From an uncultured Clostridia bacterium (GTDB lineage: Bacteria; Bacillota; Clostridia; JAAYHZ01), in assembly GCA_937894465.1 (NCBI GenBank), contig CALCRE010000221.1, positions 1 through 11,009 of the forward strand: 11,009 nt of DNA. The letters run 5' to 3'. A program made the translations under genes and the position numbers. Of this stretch, positions 1-6,949 are shown piece by piece. The notes beneath the pieces were generated by a model. It did not search any database. It saw only the letters and a list, made by a program, of their open reading frames with translations, and was not told the origin of the DNA. Positions within the stretch are counted from its first letter, which is position 1. Each line of letters starts with the position of its first letter.

Positions 1-7
1 CTCAAAA

Positions 8-22
8 CGCTAGATACTAGCG
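8..22. repeat. Small perfect inverted repeat at the left edge
   Basis: CGCTAG (8-13) and CTAGCG (17-22) pair perfectly around a 3-nt ATA loop. Read on the + strand there is no U run after it. Read on the - strand it is followed by TTTTGAG, so it could be a weak terminator for leftward transcription or part of a unit that begins outside the window. Bases 1-82 contain no complete gene. The only open + frame (1-48) is a 15-codon tail that I do not recognise. Confidence 0.35.
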
Positions 23-82
23 GGTTATGGGGTTTAACAATTAACTAAAATTATAACTAAAAAGTGAGGAGTATTAACGAAG

Positions 83-1279
83 ATGAAAAAATATAAGATT
101 TATAACGGTAAAGTAATTACACCGTATAAAATCATCAATGACGGCTGTGTCATTGTTGACGGGGGAAAAATCAGCTATGTCGGGAATGAGAACATCCAAT
201 CCGATGATTTTGTTGAAATAGATGCAAAAGGTTTATATATATCTCCGGGATTCATCGACATTCATACCCATGGCGGGGGAGATGCAGATTTTATGGATGG
301 AACAGTGGACGCCTATATCAAAGCTTCCGAAAGGCATGCACAGCACGGAACCACATCCATCATACCCACCACATTGTCAAGTTCCAATGATGAATTGAAA
401 AACACTTTTTCAGTTTTTAAATCAGCCAAGAATTCAAATCACAATGGCGCTGATTTTGTAGGATTCCATTTGGAAGGTCCATATTTCAGCATGGAACAAA
501 AAGGTGCTCAGGATCCAAAATATATTAAGGATCCAAGTGTTGAAGAAGTTGAAGAAATATTAAGCTGGACCGACGACATCAAACGGTGGAGTTTAGCACC
601 GGAGTTAAACGGGGCTATGGCAGTAGGTCGCATTCTCTCGAAGGCAGGGATATTGCCGGCGATTGCCCACTCGAACGCAGTATATTCCCAAGTACTTGAA
701 GCTTATGAAAACGGATTTACCCACGTAACTCACTTGTATTCCGGAATGTCCATGGTTCGCAGAATCAATGCATATCGTTATGCAGGTGTGGTGGAAAGTG
801 CATTTTTGATAGATGATATGACCGTGGAAATCATTGCCGACGGAAGTCATTTGCCTGCTAGTCTATTAAAATTGATCTACAAATTCAAAGGACCTTCGAA
901 TATTGCATTGGTTACCGACTCCATGAGAGGTGCCGGGATGCCGGAAGGACCTTCTGTCTTGGGCAGCACCAAAAACGGCATCGATGTAATCATAGAAGAC
1001 GGAGTTGCAAAATTGCCTGATCGCAGTGCATTTGCCGGTAGTGTAGCCACCACCGACCGTTTGGTTCGCAACATGATTCAACTTGCCGATGCTCCTATTA
1101 CAGATGCAGTACGAATGATGACCACAACACCGGCACGGATTATGGGTATTGAAAAAGACAAAGGAAGCTTGATACCTGGTAAAGATGCCGATATTGTCAT
1201 GTTTGACGGGGACATCAACGTCCAATTCACTATGGTAAAAGGAAAGATTGTAAAAAATGCAGTTGGTAGCAAAGGTTAG
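83..1279 (+). CDS. nagA: N-acetylglucosamine-6-phosphate deacetylase family amidohydrolase (NagA-like)
   Basis: This 398-residue protein belongs to the NagA group of the amidohydrolase superfamily. NagA removes the acetyl group from GlcNAc-6-phosphate in the cytoplasm, feeding amino-sugar recycling. The family layout is visible: an N-terminal beta segment, the metal motif HTHGGG (His61, His63), metal-ligand Glu131 in HLEGP, His196 in AHSN, His217 in THLYSGM, DGSH near residue 253, and catalytic Asp279 in VTDS. The C-terminus (GSLIPGKDADIV) returns to the small beta domain. Having both histidines of HxH suggests the two-metal Bacillus type rather than the one-metal E. coli type. The start is ATG 83, with GAGGAG at 66-71. 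The substrate loop HLYSGMS differs from the usual HL(F/Y)NAM, so the exact sugar phosphate is less sure than the family. It overlaps the next gene by 23 nt. Confidence 0.85.
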   Translation: MKKYKIYNGKVITPYKIINDGCVIVDGGKISYVGNENIQSDDFVEIDAKGLYISPGFIDIHTHGGGDADFMDGTVDAYIKASERHAQHGTTSIIPTTLSSSNDELKNTFSVFKSAKNSNHNGADFVGFHLEGPYFSMEQKGAQDPKYIKDPSVEEVEEILSWTDDIKRWSLAPELNGAMAVGRILSKAGILPAIAHSNAVYSQVLEAYENGFTHVTHLYSGMSMVRRINAYRYAGVVESAFLIDDMTVEIIADGSHLPASLLKLIYKFKGPSNIALVTDSMRGAGMPEGPSVLGSTKNGIDVIIEDGVAKLPDRSAFAGSVATTDRLVRNMIQLADAPITDAVRMMTTTPARIMGIEKDKGSLIPGKDADIVMFDGDINVQFTMVKGKIVKNAVGSKG

Positions 1280-2399
1280 GAGTATTGACCACCTACGGAA
1301 ATTTGATTATATTCTGTTTTTCACAGTGATCGCCATCACTGCATTCGGTTTGGTATCCCTTAAAAGCGCCACTTACAGCATGAAATACGGTGCGGGAATT
1401 TACAAAACCCAAATATATATGGCGGTTGCCGGTACGGTCATCGCTTTGTTTTTAAACTTCATTGATTATAGGATCTACAAAACATTTGCCCTGTACTTGT
1501 ACGGGGCAAGCGTTCTTATGTTATTGGCAGTGTTTTTCGTCGGATCAGGTTCCGATGAAGTGGGAGCGGGCAGTTGGTTAAGTATTCCGGGTTTGTTTAA
1601 ATTCCAACCTTCCGAAATTGCTAAAATCATGTATGTGTTACTAATCGCTCTTATCTTTGAAAAACTATCCACAGTTGAAAATAAGGCCAAATATTTTATC
1701 ATGTTGATGATTTTTGCAGTGATTCCTGTAGGGCTGATTTTCAAGGAACCGGATGCGGGAACAGCTCTGGCGTTTGTAGTGAGCTTTATCATCATGTTGT
1801 TCGTGTACGGGATAAAAGCAAGATTTATTTTGATCGGAGGAGGCATAATCGGTGCTTCGATTCCAATTGCTTGGAGATTCATTTTAAAACCCTATCAAAA
1901 AAATCGAATTCTTTCGATCTTTCAACCGGAACTACAAACCGCTGATGATTTATATCAAATCAATAAAGCCAAAACGGCCATCAGCTCGGGACAATGGTTC
2001 GGCCAAGGGTTGTTCAAAGGAATTCAAACACAAAACAACGGTATTCCCATTAAAGAATCGGATTTTATTTTTTCGGTTATAGGAGAAGAAATGGGATTTG
2101 TGGGGGTTGGAGTTTTATTGGTGTTGTTTACCGTTCTCATCATTCGTATCTTCTATATCGCTGCCACTGCAGAGGATTTGTACGGAACTTTTGTCGCATC
2201 GGGGATCGGAGGGATTTATCTGTATCACTTTCTTCAAAATGTGGGGATGAATATCGGTTTATTGCCTATTACCGGAATCCCTTTACCATTTGTCAGTGCC
2301 GGAGGAAGTGCTATGATTACGAATTTTATTGCCATGGGAATTGTTTTAAGCATTTCTTTGCGAAGAAGCGACGGAATGTTTGAAAAACCGGGGATATAA
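1257..2399 (+). CDS. rodA: RodA-type SEDS peptidoglycan glycosyltransferase
   Basis: This 380-residue polytopic membrane protein of the SEDS family (RodA/FtsW/SpoVE) has about ten hydrophobic segments. SEDS proteins polymerise lipid II into glycan strands together with a class B PBP. Family marks are FQPSEIAK near residue 120, the extracellular loop ending in SDFIFSVIGEEMGFVG with the predicted catalytic Asp269, and the C-terminal NVGMNIGLLPITGIPLPF followed by SAGGSAM. The loop sequence and its place outside the dcw operon proper favour RodA over FtsW, but the subfamily call is inferred. The chosen start, ATG 1257, lies inside nagA and has AAAGGAAAG (1239-1247) about nine bases upstream. This implies translational coupling with nagA. 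An in-frame TTG at 1263 is a weaker alternative. The gene is followed by an intrinsic terminator. Confidence 0.9.
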   Translation: MQLVAKVRSIDHLRKFDYILFFTVIAITAFGLVSLKSATYSMKYGAGIYKTQIYMAVAGTVIALFLNFIDYRIYKTFALYLYGASVLMLLAVFFVGSGSDEVGAGSWLSIPGLFKFQPSEIAKIMYVLLIALIFEKLSTVENKAKYFIMLMIFAVIPVGLIFKEPDAGTALAFVVSFIIMLFVYGIKARFILIGGGIIGASIPIAWRFILKPYQKNRILSIFQPELQTADDLYQINKAKTAISSGQWFGQGLFKGIQTQNNGIPIKESDFIFSVIGEEMGFVGVGVLLVLFTVLIIRIFYIAATAEDLYGTFVASGIGGIYLYHFLQNVGMNIGLLPITGIPLPFVSAGGSAMITNFIAMGIVLSISLRRSDGMFEKPGI

Positions 2400-2461
2400 A
2401 AACATTTCATTAAATTTTGAAATAAAAAATAAATAACTAAAAAATAATTTTATAGATATTG

Positions 2462-2515
2462 AACACCATATGTAGCGAGTTCTCAAAACAACATACAGCC
2501 ATATGGTGTTTTTTT
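2462..2515 (+). terminator. Intrinsic terminator after rodA, with an unusually long loop
   Basis: AACACCATATG (2462-2472) pairs perfectly over 11 bp with CATATGGTGTT (2500-2510), and the stem runs directly into a T tract (2509-2515). The loop is 27 nt (2473-2499), much longer than the usual 3-8 nt. The position between rodA and the promoter of the mraZ operon fits transcription termination for the nagA-rodA unit. The long loop leaves room for an alternative fold, although none with good pairing stood out. Confidence 0.75.
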
Positions 2516-2580
2516 ATGCTTTTAAGCAGGAGTATGATGCGGTTGATCTTGCATGATTTCTTTTTTATTCGAAAAAGGGC

Positions 2581-2609
2581 TTGAATTATTTATTTATATG
2601 TTCTAAAAT
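2581..2609 (+). promoter_or_regulatory. Predicted sigma-A promoter of the mraZ (dcw) operon
   Basis: TTGAAT (2581-2586) and TAAAAT (2604-2609) are separated by exactly 17 bp. Each matches five of the six bases of the vegetative consensus. The spacer and flanks are A/T-rich. Transcription would begin near 2615-2618, leaving an untranslated leader of about 75 nt before mraZ. The site lies downstream of the rodA terminator and upstream of the MraZ-like boxes, as expected for the main dcw promoter. Confidence 0.7.
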
Positions 2610-2618
2610 AAATGCAAG

Positions 2619-2633
2619 TGGGGGTTTGTGGGT
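2619..2633 (+). promoter_or_regulatory. Predicted MraZ operator: two TGGGN boxes, 10-bp period
   Basis: TGGGG (2619-2623), a 5-nt spacer (2624-2628) and TGGGT (2629-2633) form a direct repeat with a 10-bp period. This is the arrangement described for E. coli MraZ binding: TGGGN repeats separated by 5 nt. The boxes begin about 10 bp after the -10 element, so they cover the predicted transcription start, where binding would block initiation. No third phased box is visible on either side. Confidence 0.6.
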
Positions 2634-2689
2634 GAAAAGGACAGAATGTGAATACAAATCCCAAATGATGCAAAGATGGGGAACAAGGT

Positions 2690-3127
2690 ATGCCGGGATT
2701 CAATGGTGAATACAGCCATTCCATGGATATCAAAGGACGGGTGATTATACCCGTCAAGTATCGCGAAGGTCTTGGTGAACAATTTATATTAACCAAAGGC
2801 TTGGATAAATGTTTGGTTCTTTACCCCTTGGAGGATTGGTCGGAGCTCGAAAGAAAGTTGGAGAAGCTGTCCATTGCCGACTATAATTCCAGATTTTATA
2901 GAAGGTTCTTTTCAGCAGGCGCCACCACCTGTGAATTGGATAAGCAAGGCAGAATATTGGTTCCTCAAAACTTGAGAGAGTATGCAGGTTTAGATAAGGA
3001 TTTGACCATCATCGGTGCCATCAACACGGTAGAAATTTGGGATACCGTTGCATATAACGAATTTATGGAAAAGAATTTGGGCAACATGGAAAATATAGCG
3101 GTTCAAATGGCCGAAATGGGATTTTGA
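2690..3127 (+). CDS. mraZ: Transcriptional regulator MraZ
   Basis: This 145-residue protein has two SpoVT/AbrB-like DNA-binding repeats. The first, around residues 5-50, contains GEYSHSMDIKGRVIIPVKYR. The second, around residues 78-122, contains CELDKQGRILVPQNLREYA. The repeated D-x-(K/Q)-GR-(V/I)-x-(I/V)-P signature is diagnostic for MraZ. Length and domain order match the family. MraZ assembles as a ring-shaped oligomer and represses the dcw operon by binding repeats near its own promoter; two such boxes lie about 60 bp upstream of this gene. The start is ATG 2690, with GGGGA at 2678-2682. It is the first gene of the dcw operon and is followed 26 nt later by rsmH. Confidence 0.97.
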   Translation: MPGFNGEYSHSMDIKGRVIIPVKYREGLGEQFILTKGLDKCLVLYPLEDWSELERKLEKLSIADYNSRFYRRFFSAGATTCELDKQGRILVPQNLREYAGLDKDLTIIGAINTVEIWDTVAYNEFMEKNLGNMENIAVQMAEMGF

Positions 3128-3153
3128 TGACAATGTTGTAAGAAGGGTAAGCA

Positions 3154-4098
3154 ATGGAATTCAATCATAAACCGATTATGGCAGATGAGTGCATGGATCT
3201 GTTAAATATAAAAAAAGACGGTATCTACGTAGATGGAACGGTAGGTGGAGCCGGACATGCCTCCGGAATTCTTTCCCGGTTAGGGAAAGGTGGAAGGCTG
3301 ATCGCCATTGACAGGGATTCTGAAGCGATTGCCGTAGCACAAGATCGTTTGGCAAAGGTGGAAACCCAAGGTGAATTTACGGTGGTCAAGGGAAAGTATT
3401 CCGAAACAGCTGAATTATTAAAGCAGTTGAAACTCGGTAAAGTAAACGGTATTTTATTAGACATCGGTGTTTCATCCTACCAGCTGGATCGTGCCGAAAG
3501 AGGTTTTGGCTATATGACGGACAGTAAGCTGGACATGAGGATGGGGGCGGATGAACCCGTTATGAGCGCTTATGACATCGTCAATGAAGCGGATGTGACG
3601 GAATTGGAAGCAATAATAAGGGATTATGGCGAGGAGCGCTGGTGGAAGCGGATTGCACAGTTTATCGTTGCTCAACGACAAAAAGCAAAGATAGAGACCA
3701 CACAAGAATTGGTCAATGTCATTACAGCGGCAATCCCGGCAAAGGCAAGAAGGGAAAAACAGCACCCGGCTAAGAGAACCTTTCAAGGCTTACGCATTGC
3801 TGTGAACAAAGAATTAGACGAGTTGTCAACGTTGTTGGATCAATTGGACGAAATTTTATTGCCGGGAGGACGTGCGGCAGTAATAACATTTCATTCACTG
3901 GAAGATCGGATTGTGAAGACGAAATTCAAAGAATTTCAACAACCCTGCACGTGCCCTCCCGGATTCCCGAAGTGTGTATGCGGTAAGACACCTACAGGGC
4001 GAATTATTACAAATAAACCGGTTGTGCCTTCTGAGGACGAAATAGAAGCCAATCCCAGGGCAAGAAGTGCGAAATTACGTGTATTGGAATGGATATAG
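3154..4098 (+). CDS. rsmH: 16S rRNA (cytosine-1402-N4)-methyltransferase RsmH (MraW)
   Basis: This 314-residue S-adenosylmethionine-dependent methyltransferase modifies N4 of C1402 in 16S rRNA, at the decoding centre of the small ribosomal subunit. It opens with the RsmH sequence FNHKPIMADECMDLL. The SAM-binding glycine loop DGTVGGAGH follows near residues 27-35, then LDIGVSSYQLDRAERGF, the HPAKRTFQGLRIAVNKEL block, and VITFHSLEDRIVK. The C-terminal Cys pattern (CTCPPGFPKCVCG) and the PRARSAKLRVLE ending are both typical of Gram-positive RsmH. Length is normal. The start is ATG 3154, with AGAAGGG at 3141-3147. It sits between mraZ and the ftsL-like gene, the universal dcw order. Confidence 0.97.
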   Translation: MEFNHKPIMADECMDLLNIKKDGIYVDGTVGGAGHASGILSRLGKGGRLIAIDRDSEAIAVAQDRLAKVETQGEFTVVKGKYSETAELLKQLKLGKVNGILLDIGVSSYQLDRAERGFGYMTDSKLDMRMGADEPVMSAYDIVNEADVTELEAIIRDYGEERWWKRIAQFIVAQRQKAKIETTQELVNVITAAIPAKARREKQHPAKRTFQGLRIAVNKELDELSTLLDQLDEILLPGGRAAVITFHSLEDRIVKTKFKEFQQPCTCPPGFPKCVCGKTPTGRIITNKPVVPSEDEIEANPRARSAKLRVLEWI

Positions 4099-4129
4099 TC
4101 ATTTATTGAGAGTAAAGGTGGTATTTTGT

Positions 4130-4621
4130 ATGAACGGTTATGAATATGTTTACGGTTCAACTGCTAGAAAAAGGGTGGAAGAAGAAGATCCCTATATCAT
4201 TAACAGGATTCATAGAAAAAAAGTACGCATTAAAAGGTTTCAAAAAAACAAACGAAAAGTCATATTTGTCACATTGATTGGTTTTGCCATTATTATGTTT
4301 GTTATGGTACGATACGGTATGATATTGAATTTAAACTACAAGATTGCTGATATGAACCGTCAATACGAGCGCATTGTAGCCCAAAACTCAGCTTTGAATG
4401 TGCAACTTAAGGAAAAGACAAGCTTATCGGCAATTTATGATCGTGCTGTAAACGATTTAGGCATGATTAAGGCAGACGGAGATCATGTCGCATATTTTAA
4501 CATAGACAGAGAGGACGCTAAAGTGGTCGCGAATGACTATATTCTAGAACGTGAACAAGAGAACCATGACCCGGTGACATTGGTGATTGACAAAATACGT
4601 CTGTTCCTTAATCTGAAATAA
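4130..4621 (+). CDS. ftsL: FtsL-like cell-division protein
   Basis: This 163-residue bitopic membrane protein has a basic cytoplasmic N-terminus (residues 1-43, rich in Lys and Arg). A single transmembrane helix follows (about 44-66), then an extracellular coiled-coil stretch (about 67-105) ending near NDLGMIKADGD, the usual FtsL/DivIC-type end motif. FtsL works with DivIC/FtsB and DivIB/FtsQ to activate the septal synthase. Sequence conservation is low, as always for this family; the call rests on topology and on its place between rsmH and the PBP gene. I chose ATG 4130 because AAAGGTGG (4114-4121) is well spaced before it. An in-frame ATG at 4067 would overlap rsmH by 32 nt and has no comparable site. 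The C-terminal tail (TLVIDKIRLFLNL) looks amphipathic. Confidence 0.85.
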   Translation: MNGYEYVYGSTARKRVEEEDPYIINRIHRKKVRIKRFQKNKRKVIFVTLIGFAIIMFVMVRYGMILNLNYKIADMNRQYERIVAQNSALNVQLKEKTSLSAIYDRAVNDLGMIKADGDHVAYFNIDREDAKVVANDYILEREQENHDPVTLVIDKIRLFLNLK

Positions 4622-4636
4622 CCGGATCAGGTGTTG

Positions 4637-4665
4637 TCATATTATGTACAAGTTGTGTATATATA
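4637..4665 (+). promoter_or_regulatory. Possible sigma-E-like promoter ahead of the PBP gene
   Basis: TCATATT (4637-4643) fits the sigma-E -35 consensus KMATATT in every position. A T/A-rich TATATATA, 14 bp further on (4658-4665), is an imperfect -10 compared with CATACAHT. The overlapping TTGTCA (4634-4639) with TATATA 18 bp later could instead be a weak sigma-A site. In B. subtilis spoVD has its own sigma-E promoter in the corresponding gap. The low complexity of the TATATA tract makes chance matches easy. Confidence 0.3.
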
Positions 4666-4696
4666 TAAATAGCACTTGGCGGGAGAGGATATAAAC

Positions 4697-6910
4697 GTGA
4701 GAAATAAAAAAGCAAAGAAAACCAAAGGTGGAACAAAGACAAGATTAAAAGTCAATAAAAATAATATAAACGTCATGAAAACCAGAACCTTATGGATCTT
4801 GGGCTTTTTTGCATTTACAGTTTTATTACTGTGTGGGCGGCTGTTTTGGTTACAGGTGGTAAAGGGGGACGGGTTACGACAAGCGGCATACGAGCAACAA
4901 AACGCCGATCGGTTTATCAGTCCTGCCAGAGGAGCCATTTATGACCGAAACGGGAAGGAACTTGCCGTTTCAGTGTCGGTTGAAACCATTACCGCAAGTC
5001 CCATCACTGTTAAATCCTCTGATGTATCCCTGGAATTCATCGCTTCTGAATTAGCAGTGATGTTTGACTTGGATGAAGAAAAGCTTTTGAGCAAGCTCAA
5101 TCAGAATGTTCAATATATCATTATTGCCAGAAAAGTCGACATTGAGAAAGGTGACGAATTGCGAGCTTGGCTAAAGAAATACAAAGTATCAGGTATTTAT
5201 ATTAATGAAGACACCAAACGGTATTATCCTTTGAAAAATTTGGCCAGCCAGGTCATCGGTTTTACCGGGGCCGACAACCAAGGTTTAGAGGGGATCGAAG
5301 CGGTGATGGATCGATATTTGAAAGGGATTCCCGGAAAGATCCTGTCTGAAATCGATGCCAACGGGCTGGAACTGCCTTTTTCTACAGAAACAAAAATTAA
5401 TGCACAAGATGGATTCAATGTTGTTTTGACCATCGATGAAACCATTCAATATATGGCGGATAAAGCTTTGGAAAAAGCATTGGTGGATAATAACTGTATC
5501 GACGGGGGATCGGTAATTATTATGGATCCTAGGAATGCCGATATTCTGGCTATGGTTTCCAAGCCGGATTTTGATTTGAATCAACCCTTTGCAGTCCCTC
5601 CGGGTCAAGATGCAAGCACTTGGAAGGGTACCACTGCGGAAGATACTGAAATATTACGATCTACTGTATGGCGTAATAAAACCATTATGGATACCTATGA
5701 ACCCGGCTCGACGTTTAAGTCTTTTACAACTGCTATGGGTTATGAAGAAAATGTCGTTCATGATCACGATTCAGTGGTATGCCAACCGGTTACTGTCTTG
5801 GGAAAAACAATGAACTGTTGGAAGAGACCTCCTCATGGAACAGAAACCTTCAGAGAGGGAGTCTATAATTCTTGTAACCCTGTGTTTGTCAACCTGGCAT
5901 TAAAAATCGGTGTGGATAAATTCTACAACTATATATCTGCTTTCGGCTTTAGAAGAAAAACCGGGATTGATTTGCCCGGAGAACAATTGGGATTGTTCCA
6001 TACCCAACCCACAGCATTAGATATGTCTGTGGCTTCCTTCGGACAACGTTTTACCGTCACGCCGATTCAAATGATTACCGCATTCAGTTCTCTTGCAAAC
6101 GGCGGAACCCTTTTAAAACCGAAAATTGTGAAGGAATTGACTGACCAAGACGGAAATATAGTGAAGCAATATGAAACCGAAGCTGTTCGGGATGTCGTAT
6201 CTGTTGAAACTTGTGAAAGAATACGTGATATTCTGGAAGGTGTTGTTTCCGAAGGAACCGGAAGGAATGCCAAAGTGGCTGGATACAATGTTGCAGGTAA
6301 AACCGGAACATCCCAAACAACGGAAGAAGGACATTATATCGCATCATTTCTTGCTATGGCTCCAGCTGATAATCCGGTCATCTGCGTATTGGTAATTTTG
6401 GATAATCCCAAAGGTCCGTATTATTACGGGGGTACAATTGCTGCACCGGTTGCCGGGGAAATTGCCGAAGATGTTCTGACCTATTTGAAAATCAAAAGAA
6501 GAGAAGAAGGCGAAGTGAAAAAGGATGTGGTTGTTCCCGATGTTCGGAATATGACCGTTGCACAAGCGAAGAGCACTTTGAAGGAGTATGGTTTGAAGGC
6601 GTTGTTAAATCAAGGTGTGGATGAAAACAAAGCTGTGACAAAGCAATCTCCCTTACCAAATATTACCGTACCGGAAGGATCATTGGTCATGTTGTACGAA
6701 GAAGGCCGTGAGACGGTGGAAACTGTGACTATGCCCAACCTTTTGAATTTGGATGAGCTTGACGTAGCAGAGACAGCAGAAGCGTTAGGTCTGAATATTA
6801 GGATCAGCGGAACGGGGAATGCTATATTCCAGAGTGTGTCTCCTGGAGAAAAAGTTGAAAAAGGTTCTGTGATAGAAGTATCATTCAGATATATGGACAA
6901 AGTGGAGTAA
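4697..6910 (+). CDS. Class B penicillin-binding protein with two PASTA domains (SpoVD/Pbp2B/FtsI type)
   Basis: This is a transpeptidase that crosslinks peptidoglycan on the outer face of the membrane. It has a Lys-rich cytoplasmic N-terminus (1-30), a membrane anchor (about 31-51), a PBP dimerisation domain (about 65-230) and a transpeptidase domain (about 250-590). The active-site motifs are STFK (nucleophile Ser338, Lys341), SCN (Ser392-Asn394) and KTGT (535-538). Two C-terminal PASTA repeats follow (about 610-670 and 674-735), each opening with a VPD or MPN type motif. I chose GTG 4697 (737 residues) because GGGAGAGG (4681-4688) is ideally placed. The upstream in-frame TTG at 4676 would add seven residues but has no site. 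It is the only PBP gene here, so it could serve septation, sporulation or both; I leave the symbol open. Confidence 0.93.
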   Translation: MRNKKAKKTKGGTKTRLKVNKNNINVMKTRTLWILGFFAFTVLLLCGRLFWLQVVKGDGLRQAAYEQQNADRFISPARGAIYDRNGKELAVSVSVETITASPITVKSSDVSLEFIASELAVMFDLDEEKLLSKLNQNVQYIIIARKVDIEKGDELRAWLKKYKVSGIYINEDTKRYYPLKNLASQVIGFTGADNQGLEGIEAVMDRYLKGIPGKILSEIDANGLELPFSTETKINAQDGFNVVLTIDETIQYMADKALEKALVDNNCIDGGSVIIMDPRNADILAMVSKPDFDLNQPFAVPPGQDASTWKGTTAEDTEILRSTVWRNKTIMDTYEPGSTFKSFTTAMGYEENVVHDHDSVVCQPVTVLGKTMNCWKRPPHGTETFREGVYNSCNPVFVNLALKIGVDKFYNYISAFGFRRKTGIDLPGEQLGLFHTQPTALDMSVASFGQRFTVTPIQMITAFSSLANGGTLLKPKIVKELTDQDGNIVKQYETEAVRDVVSVETCERIRDILEGVVSEGTGRNAKVAGYNVAGKTGTSQTTEEGHYIASFLAMAPADNPVICVLVILDNPKGPYYYGGTIAAPVAGEIAEDVLTYLKIKRREEGEVKKDVVVPDVRNMTVAQAKSTLKEYGLKALLNQGVDENKAVTKQSPLPNITVPEGSLVMLYEEGRETVETVTMPNLLNLDELDVAETAEALGLNIRISGTGNAIFQSVSPGEKVEKGSVIEVSFRYMDKVE

Positions 6911-6949
6911 AAAGTAACGATCTTTAGCGGAAGGGGAGGTTTTTCGAAA

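Noticed and set aside
34..56. TTAACA and TATAAC as a nagA promoter
   Set aside because: The spacing is only 11 bp, far from the required 16-18 bp, and no other -35 fits.
866..1225. Open frames on the - strand opposite nagA, and similar ones opposite murE, the PBP gene and rsmH
   Set aside because: They are antisense shadows of well-supported genes, with no ribosome-binding sites and no family motifs.
2516..2583. Short open frame in the leader ahead of mraZ
   Set aside because: It begins in the terminator T tract or, at the internal ATGs, has poorly spaced signals. It encodes only 15-22 residues with no recognisable character.
4067..4129. Upstream extension of the ftsL-like gene from ATG 4067
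   Set aside because: It would overlap the end of rsmH by 32 nt without a ribosome-binding site; ATG 4130 has a good one.
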